A stretch of DNA of 64,000 nt, taken from contig NZ_CP018839.1 of assembly GCF_001922305.1 (NCBI RefSeq), forward strand, positions 992,001 through 1,056,000, written 5' to 3'. Shown piece by piece: positions 28,151 through 34,974 of this stretch (position 1 is its first letter; each line of letters begins with the position of its first letter). The notes under the pieces are model-generated. The model made no database searches, had not been told where the DNA came from, and saw only the letters and a program-made list of their open reading frames with translations. The stretch is from Thauera chlorobenzoica. Lineage in GTDB: Bacteria; Pseudomonadota; Gammaproteobacteria; Burkholderiales; Rhodocyclaceae. The translations under genes were made by a program, and so were the position numbers.

Positions 28151-29694
28151 GCCAGGCGCCGCTCGATGCCATCGGCGAGCTGATCGCCGCGCGTTTCGGA
28201 CTCGTGTTCGAGGGGGCGGCGGGACGACGCCTGGCGAGCGCGGTGGCGGCCCGCATCGAGGCCCGCCAGCTGGCCGGCGCGGCCCGCTATCTGGCCCTGC
28301 TCGAGGACGATGAGGACGAGCAGCGAACGCTGGCCGAGCAGCTGACCGTGCATGAAACCTATTTCTTCCGGGAGGCGGAACAGATCCGTTTTGTCGCGGA
28401 TACCCTCGTTCCGCGCCTGCTGGCGACAGGAAAGGACGGCATGCCGCTGCGCATCCTCAGCGCCGGCTGCTCTTCGGGGGAGGAGCCGTATTCGCTGGCG
28501 ATCGCGCTGTTCGAGCGGTACCGCGAGCGTACCCCCGAGCTGTTTTCGATCACCGCCGGTGATCTCTCCCGGCCCATGTTGGCGCGGGCGCGTCAGGCGC
28601 AGTACTCGGAGTTTTCCTTTCGCGGGGTCGATGCGGAGCTCCGTGCGCGCTATTTCGACTTCGCCGGCGGCCACTACCGGCTGCGGCCCTTCGTGCGGGC
28701 GGTGGTCGGCTTTTGCGAGCTCAACCTGATCGAGCCCGCTTTCCCCGAAGGGACAGCGCCCTTCGACATCGTGTTCATGCGCAACGTCAGCATCTATTTC
28801 GAGAAGGCGGTCCGGCGCCGGATTCTCGAGGCCCTCGCCGGCTGGATGCGGCCCGGTGCGCTGCTGGTCACCGGGGTCGCGGAGACGCTCGCCAACGACC
28901 TCGGCGTGTTCGAGCTCGTCGAGGAAGCGGGGCTGTTCCATTTTTCCCGTCCGTCGGCGCCGTCCGCCGGGGGGCGCATTGCCTCCGCCGGGCGGGAGGG
29001 CGTGCGCACACCGGATGGCAGGGGGCGGATGCCTCCTTTCGTGCGTACGCCGACCAGCGCGCCGCCGCGTCCGCCCCTGAAACCCGGGTTGCGGCCGGCA
29101 ATCGCGGCCCGGCCGGCGCGCACCGGGCCGGTTTTGCGCGCGCGCGCCGCTCCTCCCGTGGGGGGCGCTGCGCCGCTCGACCTGGGCGAATTGATCGGGC
29201 TGGTGCACGACGAACGCTATGAGCAGGCCTGGCCGCTGGTATCGGTGCGCCTGCAGGCCGACCCCGAGGATCATGCGGCACTGCTGCTCGGGGCCTACAT
29301 CAGCCTCAACCGGCAACGTTTCGACGAAGCGAGGGCGGCGGCCCTGGGGGCGCTCGCACGCGATGCGTGGTCGGTGGAGGCGCATTACCTGCTCGGGCTG
29401 ATCGACAAGTGGCGTGGCGAGCTGACGGCTGCGGCGGAATGGTTCAAGAAGGCGGTTTATCTGAACCGGCACTGCTGGCCGGCCCATTTCCACCTCGGCA
29501 GCCTCTATGCACAGCAGGGCGAAGTCACTGCCGCGCGGCGCGCCTGGCGGGCGGTGCTGCAGCTGCTCGACGCCGCAGGTGGGGGCGGCCCGGGTATCGC
29601 CATCCTCCCCGTCGGCCTGCGCCCGGCGGAAGTGCGCTTTCTCTGCGAGCGCCGTCTGGGCGGTGAATTGCAGCTGTCCGGAAGCGGAGGCTGA
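28147..29694 (+). CDS. cheR: CheR methyltransferase with C-terminal TPR domain
   Basis: SAM-dependent receptor methyltransferase. Residues 1-~275 hold the CheR N-domain and catalytic domain (HETYFFREAEQ, LSAGCSSGEEPYSLA, FDIVFMRNVSIYF). A Pro/Arg-rich linker (~275-340) leads to a TPR region (~345-500, e.g. AAAEWFKKAVYLNRHCWPAH). CheR-TPR fusions are typical of Wsp-type and other alternative chemosensory systems (WspC). 515 residues. Start overlaps cheB (ATGA). Confidence 0.95.
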   Translation: MSQAPLDAIGELIAARFGLVFEGAAGRRLASAVAARIEARQLAGAARYLALLEDDEDEQRTLAEQLTVHETYFFREAEQIRFVADTLVPRLLATGKDGMPLRILSAGCSSGEEPYSLAIALFERYRERTPELFSITAGDLSRPMLARARQAQYSEFSFRGVDAELRARYFDFAGGHYRLRPFVRAVVGFCELNLIEPAFPEGTAPFDIVFMRNVSIYFEKAVRRRILEALAGWMRPGALLVTGVAETLANDLGVFELVEEAGLFHFSRPSAPSAGGRIASAGREGVRTPDGRGRMPPFVRTPTSAPPRPPLKPGLRPAIAARPARTGPVLRARAAPPVGGAAPLDLGELIGLVHDERYEQAWPLVSVRLQADPEDHAALLLGAYISLNRQRFDEARAAALGALARDAWSVEAHYLLGLIDKWRGELTAAAEWFKKAVYLNRHCWPAHFHLGSLYAQQGEVTAARRAWRAVLQLLDAAGGGGPGIAILPVGLRPAEVRFLCERRLGGELQLSGSGG

Positions 29695-29699
29695 GGGCG

Positions 29700-31859
29700 G
29701 TGGCGATCGACATCGGCCGCTTCATGGATCGTTTCGTCGAGGAGGCGAGGGAGCACCTCGGCCGCCTCGGGGCAGGCGTGGCTGCCCTGGAAGCCGGCCA
29801 CGCCGATGCCGAGCTGATCAATGCCCTGTTCCGCTCCGCGCATACGGTGAAGGGCTCGTCGCGGATGCTCAAGCTGACGCCGGTCACCGAGACGGCCCAT
29901 CTTCTGGAGGATGTGCTCGGCGCCTTGCGCGAAGGCCGGGTGCGCTTCGATCGCCGTCTTGCGGGCGCGCTTTATCAAGGCGTCGATGCGATCGCGGCGC
30001 AGGTCGACAGCCTGGCCGCCACCCGCGACGCGACCGCCTTGCCGGCGCCCGCTGCGGCGCTGTGCGCCGCCCTGGCGGCTGCGGCGGCGCCCGATTCCGC
30101 ATCCGACCCCGGAAATCCGCTGCAGCAGCCAGCCGGGGACGCCGCGGATGCGCCCGGCCAGGCCGGCGACGGCGGCAACGCGGAGGCCGCGCGCGGACGC
30201 CAGGCCGGGATCGATACGGTACGGATCCGGGTGGACAAGCTCGACGAGCTCATCGGCCTGATGGGCGAATTCGCTTCCTCGCAGGCGCGGGTGCGGGAGT
30301 GGGCGGCGCAGGCGCATGCGCTCGAACGCGAACTGGAACGCGGCATCGCCGATGCTTCCCGCCTGCCTGCGGTGCACGAGCGCATGCGCGCTTTTGGCCG
30401 GACGCTGCGCGACGGCGTCCGCACCCAGGACATGATGATCGGCGCCCTCCACGAGCGCACGCTGGTGATGCGCATGCTGCCGCTGGGGGTCATCTTCGAT
30501 TCGATGGGGCGGATGATGCGCGATTTCGCCCGCTCGCTCGGCAAGGACGTGGAGTTCGTCGTCCGCGGCAGTGAAATCGAGCTCGACCGCCAGGTCATCG
30601 ACAAGCTCTCCGATCCGCTCGTCCATCTGCTGCGCAACGCCGTCGATCACGGGTTGGAGCCGCCCGCGGCGCGGCGGCGCAGCGGCAAGGCGGAGCGGGG
30701 GCGGGTCGAACTCGTCGCGCGCCAGGACGGGGCGCATGCGGTGATCGAAGTCGCCGACGACGGTGCCGGTATCGACCTCGACGCGGTGCGCGACAAGGCG
30801 CTGGCGCGCGGGCTGATCGACGCCGGCGAGGCCGCGGCCCTGTCGGAAAAGGCGGTGATCGACCTGTTGTTCCTTCCCGGCTTTTCCACCGCCGGAATCA
30901 TCACCGACGTCTCCGGGCGGGGGGTCGGGCTCGATGTGGTCAGGCAGACCCTGGCCGAGGAGCTCTCCGGCGAGATCGGGGTGCATTCCCGTCCCGGACA
31001 GGGTATGCGCTTCGTGCTGCGCCTGCCGCTGAGCCTGGCCCGGCTGCGGATGCTGCTGGTCGAGGTCGCGGGTCATCCGTTCGGCATTCCCGCGCATGGC
31101 GTGAGCGAGATCGTCCGCCGGCCGGCGGAGGCCTTGCTGAAGGTGGCCGAGCGCAGTGCGGTGATCGTGCGCAACGAGTTCGTTCCGGTCGTGGCGCTGG
31201 ATGCGCTGCTCGGCTTGCCGCCGCGGCCGGCGAGCGGTGGCGGAGCGCTGCTGCTGGTGCTGAGCGTGCGTGGCGACAAGATCGCGCTGCGGGTCGATGC
31301 CCTGCTCGACGAGCGCGACATGGTGATCAAGCCGCTTCCGGCGATGCTCGCGCCGGCCCGCTTCGTCACCGGCGTGGTCGAGACCGGCAGCGGGGCACTG
31401 GCCTGCGTGCTCCATGCGCCGGCGTTGTTCGTGCATGCGCGCCATGCCGGCGCCGACGCGCCGCGCCGGGCGCCGGGCGGCGCTGCGGGGAACGCCCGCC
31501 GCCTGCTGGTGGTGGATGATTCGCTCAATACCCGTGAGCTCGAAAAGGAAGTGCTCGAAGCCCATGGCTACCTGGTCACGCTCGCCGAGGACGGGGTCGA
31601 TGGCCTGGCCAAGGCGCTGGCCGAAGACTTCGACGCGGTGCTGACCGACGTCGAGATGCCGCGGATGGACGGTTTCTCGCTGACCGCGCGGCTGCGGGAG
31701 GAAGAGCGCTACCGGCACCGGCCGATCCTGATCATCACTTCCCGCGAGCGCGACGAAGACAAGCGGCGCGGCATGCAGGTCGGCGCCGACGCCTACATCG
31801 TCAAGGGCGACTTCGATCAGCGCAGCCTGGTCGAAACCCTGAAAACCCTGCTGGCCTGA
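29700..31859 (+). CDS. cheA: Hybrid chemotaxis kinase CheA-REC
   Basis: Histidine kinase of the signalling array. It has a P1/Hpt domain with His 48 (RSAHTVKGSSRML), no recognisable P2, a dimerisation domain (VRIRVDKLDELIGLMGEF), an ATPase domain (HLLRNAVDHGLEPP, GRGVGLDVV), a CheW-like P5 domain, and a C-terminal receiver (~600-719) with Asp 650 (LTDVEMPRMDG). This architecture matches WspE/FrzE-like proteins. GTG 29700 is the likely start (GGAGG about 9 bases upstream); ATG 29724 would remove eight residues. 719 residues. Confidence 0.94.
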   Translation: MAIDIGRFMDRFVEEAREHLGRLGAGVAALEAGHADAELINALFRSAHTVKGSSRMLKLTPVTETAHLLEDVLGALREGRVRFDRRLAGALYQGVDAIAAQVDSLAATRDATALPAPAAALCAALAAAAAPDSASDPGNPLQQPAGDAADAPGQAGDGGNAEAARGRQAGIDTVRIRVDKLDELIGLMGEFASSQARVREWAAQAHALERELERGIADASRLPAVHERMRAFGRTLRDGVRTQDMMIGALHERTLVMRMLPLGVIFDSMGRMMRDFARSLGKDVEFVVRGSEIELDRQVIDKLSDPLVHLLRNAVDHGLEPPAARRRSGKAERGRVELVARQDGAHAVIEVADDGAGIDLDAVRDKALARGLIDAGEAAALSEKAVIDLLFLPGFSTAGIITDVSGRGVGLDVVRQTLAEELSGEIGVHSRPGQGMRFVLRLPLSLARLRMLLVEVAGHPFGIPAHGVSEIVRRPAEALLKVAERSAVIVRNEFVPVVALDALLGLPPRPASGGGALLLVLSVRGDKIALRVDALLDERDMVIKPLPAMLAPARFVTGVVETGSGALACVLHAPALFVHARHAGADAPRRAPGGAAGNARRLLVVDDSLNTRELEKEVLEAHGYLVTLAEDGVDGLAKALAEDFDAVLTDVEMPRMDGFSLTARLREEERYRHRPILIITSRERDEDKRRGMQVGADAYIVKGDFDQRSLVETLKTLLA

Positions 31860-31883
31860 ACGGCCGGCGCCTGGAGATCAACC

Positions 31884-32249
31884 GTGCGGATCCTGATCGT
31901 GGATGACGACCCTTTTGCCGGCCAGGTGGCGGCGGCGATCCTGGAAGAACTGGGTCATGACACCATGCTGTGCGAGAATGCGCCCGATGCCGTTGGACAA
32001 CTGGGAGAGGGCGGAAACGTCGACCTGATCGTGTGCGACATGAACATGCCCCTGATCAGCGGGATCGAGCTGTTCCGTGAACTACGCGCCCAGGATTGCC
32101 GCATTCCCTTCGTCCTCCTCAGCGGAGACGATCCGGCCGGCCTGCTTGCCGCCGAGCCCGGGCTCGACGCCTGCGTGCTGAAGGATGGCGATCTCGACAA
32201 CAACCTTGCCCGCGCCGTCGAGCGCATCGCCCGAGCGCGGGCGGCATGA
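31884..32249 (+). CDS. Single-domain response regulator (CheY-like)
   Basis: 121-residue stand-alone receiver with the acidic pair (VDDDP), a phospho-acceptor Asp in VCDMNMPL, a Ser in LLSGDD and a Lys in CVLKDGD. GTG 31884 has GGAG 7 bases upstream. It lies between cheA-REC and the GGDEF regulator and may be a phosphate sink, a motor/pilus effector, or a relay partner of the downstream Hpt domain. Confidence 0.92.
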   Translation: MRILIVDDDPFAGQVAAAILEELGHDTMLCENAPDAVGQLGEGGNVDLIVCDMNMPLISGIELFRELRAQDCRIPFVLLSGDDPAGLLAAEPGLDACVLKDGDLDNNLARAVERIARARAA

Positions 32250-32262
32250 CCCGAGAACACGG

Positions 32263-33945
32263 ATGAACGCACCCACTTCCGCCGCCAAGCCGGCCGAGCG
32301 CCTGAAAAAGCTGCGCGACGATTTCGTTTCCCATCTGCCCGGGCGGATCGGGCGCATGCGCGAAGTGCTCGGCGAGAGCGCGGTGCACGGCTGCGACTGC
32401 TGCAGGAATGAAGAGCTGCAGCGCCTGTTCCACAACCTCAAGGGCTCGGCTGCGGTGTTCGGCTTCGACGGCCTGCGCGAGATCGCGCTCGAAGGCGAGA
32501 TCCTGGCCAACGGCTGCGACGACAGCACGCGCTGCCGCCAGGCGCTGGGCTTTGCGGTGGACCGCCTGGAGCGGGCGGCGCTCGAGATCGCGGGGGCGCC
32601 CGCGGCGGCCGAGGGCGGGGAGTTCCTCGGCTTCAACCTCGACAATGCGGGCCTGCCTGCGGCCGTCGATGCCTGCGGCCGGCTGATCTACGTATGTGAC
32701 GACGATGCCGCATCGCTCGACCAGCTGGTGACCCAGGTGGGCTGCTTCGGCTACGAAGTCCGGGGCTTTCTCGACACCGGCGCGCTCGAGCGTGCGATCG
32801 ATGGCCGCCGCCCGGATTGCGTGGTGATGGATATCCACTTTCCCGACAACCGCAATTCGGGCACCGAGTTCATGGCCGCCGTCAACCGGCGCTTCGACCC
32901 GCCGCTGAACACGGTCTTCATCTCCGCGCGCGACGACTTCGAGGCCCGCCTGCATGCGGTGCGGGCCGGCGGCACGTCCTACTTCCTGAAACCGGTGCGC
33001 TCGGCCGACCTTGCCGCGGTGCTCGACGAGATCACCCACGTCCAGCCGGTCGAGCCCTACCGCATCCTGGTGATCGACGATGAGCGGGAAGTGGCGGCCT
33101 ACCACTGCATGATCCTCGAGGAAGCCGGGATGATGACGACGCGCGTCTCCGACCCGCTGCGGGCGCTGGAGGTGCTGGAGGCGTTCCGCCCCGACATGGT
33201 GCTGATGGACATGTACATGCCGGGGTGCTCGGGGACCGAGCTGGCGCAGGTGATCCGCCAGGTGCCGAGCCATTTCTCGCTGCCGATCCTGTTCTTCTCC
33301 AGCGAGTCGGACCAGCGCAAGCAGCGTGCGGCGATGCGCATCGGCGCCGACGGCTTCATGGTCAAGCCGATCGACCCGGTGGCGCTGGTGTCGGAAGTCG
33401 CGATCCGCGCCGAGCGCACCCGCGCCTTGCGCGCGCTGATCGTGCGCGACAGCCTGACCGGGCTGTTCAACCATTCGACGACGCTGTACATGCTCGAGAA
33501 CGCGATCGCCGCCAGCGACCGCAACCGCACCGGGCTGTGTTTCGCGCTGATCGACATCGACCACTTCAAGCGCATCAACGACAGCTACGGCCACCGCGCC
33601 GGCGACCAGGTGATCGCTTCCCTGGCGCGGATGCTGAAGCAGCACTTCCGCAACTCGGACGTGATCGGCCGCCATGGTGGCGAAGAGTTCGCGGTGATCA
33701 TGCCCTATGCCGCGCTCGACATGGCGGTGGCGCGCATCGACCAGCTCCGGACCCTGTTCGAGCGTGTCGAGTTTGCCGACGGCGCCCAGGCGTTCACCTG
33801 CACCTTCAGCGCCGGGGTGGCGCAGCACGTGGCCGGCAGCAGCCTCGCGAGCCTGTTCGGCGTGGCCGACCGGGCCTTGTACGGGGCCAAGCAGGGGGGG
33901 CGCAACCGCGTCCTCGCCTCGGTGAGCGAAGCGGTGGCGGCGTGA
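32263..33945 (+). CDS. Hpt-REC-REC-GGDEF output protein (diguanylate cyclase)
   Basis: 560-residue predicted c-di-GMP synthase. Domains in order: Hpt (~10-100) with phospho-acceptor His 57 (FHNLKGSAAVFG); receiver 1 (~140-260) with Asp 190 (VVMDIHFPD); receiver 2 (~265-385) with Asp 316 (VLMDMYMPG) and LKP/VKP Lys residues; GGDEF (~395-550) with an intact active site GGEEF at 472-476 and an inhibitory I-site RNSD at 463-466. ATG 32263 is used, 13 bases after the lone receiver. This is the operon's WspR equivalent but with an extra Hpt and a second receiver. The next gene overlaps its stop (GTGA). Confidence 0.94.
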   Translation: MNAPTSAAKPAERLKKLRDDFVSHLPGRIGRMREVLGESAVHGCDCCRNEELQRLFHNLKGSAAVFGFDGLREIALEGEILANGCDDSTRCRQALGFAVDRLERAALEIAGAPAAAEGGEFLGFNLDNAGLPAAVDACGRLIYVCDDDAASLDQLVTQVGCFGYEVRGFLDTGALERAIDGRRPDCVVMDIHFPDNRNSGTEFMAAVNRRFDPPLNTVFISARDDFEARLHAVRAGGTSYFLKPVRSADLAAVLDEITHVQPVEPYRILVIDDEREVAAYHCMILEEAGMMTTRVSDPLRALEVLEAFRPDMVLMDMYMPGCSGTELAQVIRQVPSHFSLPILFFSSESDQRKQRAAMRIGADGFMVKPIDPVALVSEVAIRAERTRALRALIVRDSLTGLFNHSTTLYMLENAIAASDRNRTGLCFALIDIDHFKRINDSYGHRAGDQVIASLARMLKQHFRNSDVIGRHGGEEFAVIMPYAALDMAVARIDQLRTLFERVEFADGAQAFTCTFSAGVAQHVAGSSLASLFGVADRALYGAKQGGRNRVLASVSEAVAA

Positions 33946-34457
33946 ACACGGCGACGCTCGAGCAGGTGCTCGCGCTGCGCGGGTCGGTCGCGGCGCAGAT
34001 CGTCGAAGTGGACGAGCCGATGGCCAAGCTGGTGGTGTTCGAGCTCGGCGGCGACCGCTTCGCCCTGCGCGGGGAATGCGTGCGCGAGATCCTTGCCGGG
34101 ATGCCGGTGTTCTTCGTCCCCGGCTGCCCGGCGCAGATCGAAGGGGTGATCAACCTGCGCGGCAGCGTGGAGTCGGTGCTGCGCATCGACGATGCGCTCG
34201 GGTTTGCGCCGGAAAAGGGCGAAGGCGCCCGGGCGATGCTGCTGGTCGAGGCCGCGGGCATCCGCAGCGCGATCCGCGTCGAGCGTGTCGTCGACGTCCG
34301 CGACGTCCTCGAAAGCGCGATCGAGCCGCCGCCCGGAGCGCTTGCCGAAGCGCTGCAAGGCGTGGTCTGCGGGATTGTCGGCGCGGCGGATGGGCCGGCG
34401 CTGCTGCTCGATCCGGCGCTCCTGTTCGCTCGCCATGGCGGCAGCGCGGAGCGCTGA
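33942..34457 (+). CDS. cheW: CheW-type coupling protein
   Basis: 171-residue SH3-like adaptor linking the receptor to CheA. It contains the CheW pattern LVVFELGGDRFALRGECVREIL, GVINLRGSVESVLRIDDALG and a final GIVGAADGPALLLDPALLF. GTG 33942 overlaps the stop of the diguanylate cyclase by 4 bases. The N-terminal ~25 residues precede the CheW fold. First of two CheW genes, as in wsp operons (WspB/WspD). Confidence 0.93.
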   Translation: MNTATLEQVLALRGSVAAQIVEVDEPMAKLVVFELGGDRFALRGECVREILAGMPVFFVPGCPAQIEGVINLRGSVESVLRIDDALGFAPEKGEGARAMLLVEAAGIRSAIRVERVVDVRDVLESAIEPPPGALAEALQGVVCGIVGAADGPALLLDPALLFARHGGSAER

Positions 34458-34458
34458 G

Positions 34459-34845
34459 GTGGGGCCCGGGGTGCCCGGCGCCGTGCTCGACGTCGTCCTG
34501 TTCCGTTCCGGGGTGGCGCTGTGCGGCATCGAGGCCCGCCATGTGGGGGCATCACGCCACCGTGGTGCCGATGGCGACGCGCCCGCCACCATCGAGTCCG
34601 TCCTCGGCCTGGCACCGGCCCGTCCGCGCGCGCCGGTGCGTCTGGTGCTGCGCGCTGCGGGCGGGATGCGGGAAGTGCTGGCGGACGGCCCGCTCGAGCT
34701 GCTCCGCGTCGAGGTGGCCGACATCGTGCCGTTGCCGCCCCTGATCGAGGCGATGAAGCGAAGCGCCACCCTGAAGGGGCTTGCCGTCGTCGGCGACCGG
34801 GTGCTGGCCTTGTTCGGACCGGCGGACGGCGGCGCCGGGTTTTGA
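34459..34845 (+). CDS. Second, short CheW-like coupling protein
   Basis: 128-residue protein with a degenerate CheW fold: AVLDVVLFRSGVALCGIEARHV at the N-terminus, a middle PVRLVLRAAGGMREVLADG strand pair, and a final LKGLAVVGDRVLALFG. GTG 34459 (2 bases after the cheW stop, GGAG 7 bases upstream) is preferred. ATG 34435 inside cheW would add eight residues. Some usual CheW positions are missing, so binding partners may differ from the first CheW. Last gene of the operon. Confidence 0.82.
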   Translation: MGPGVPGAVLDVVLFRSGVALCGIEARHVGASRHRGADGDAPATIESVLGLAPARPRAPVRLVLRAAGGMREVLADGPLELLRVEVADIVPLPPLIEAMKRSATLKGLAVVGDRVLALFGPADGGAGF

Positions 34846-34848
34846 GTG

Positions 34849-34904
34849 CCCCAGGCAGCGGCTTTGCCCTTTCCGCCCCCCGCAGGGGGCCGGAAAACCT
34901 GGGG
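34849..34904. terminator. Stem-loop between convergent genes
   Basis: Outer arms CCCCAGG (34849-34855) and CCTGGGG (34898-34904) enclose an inner stem TTCCG-CCCCC / GGGGG-C-CGGAA (34871-34895). It lies between the end of the chemosensory operon and the end of the oppositely oriented diguanylate cyclase, so it may end both transcripts. T runs are short. Confidence 0.5.
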
Positions 34905-34974
34905 CGGCCTGGCGTTTTCTTGCGCTGCGTCACCGGTCGGTCCGACGGTGACGTTCCCGGTCGCCGGCCGGCGT

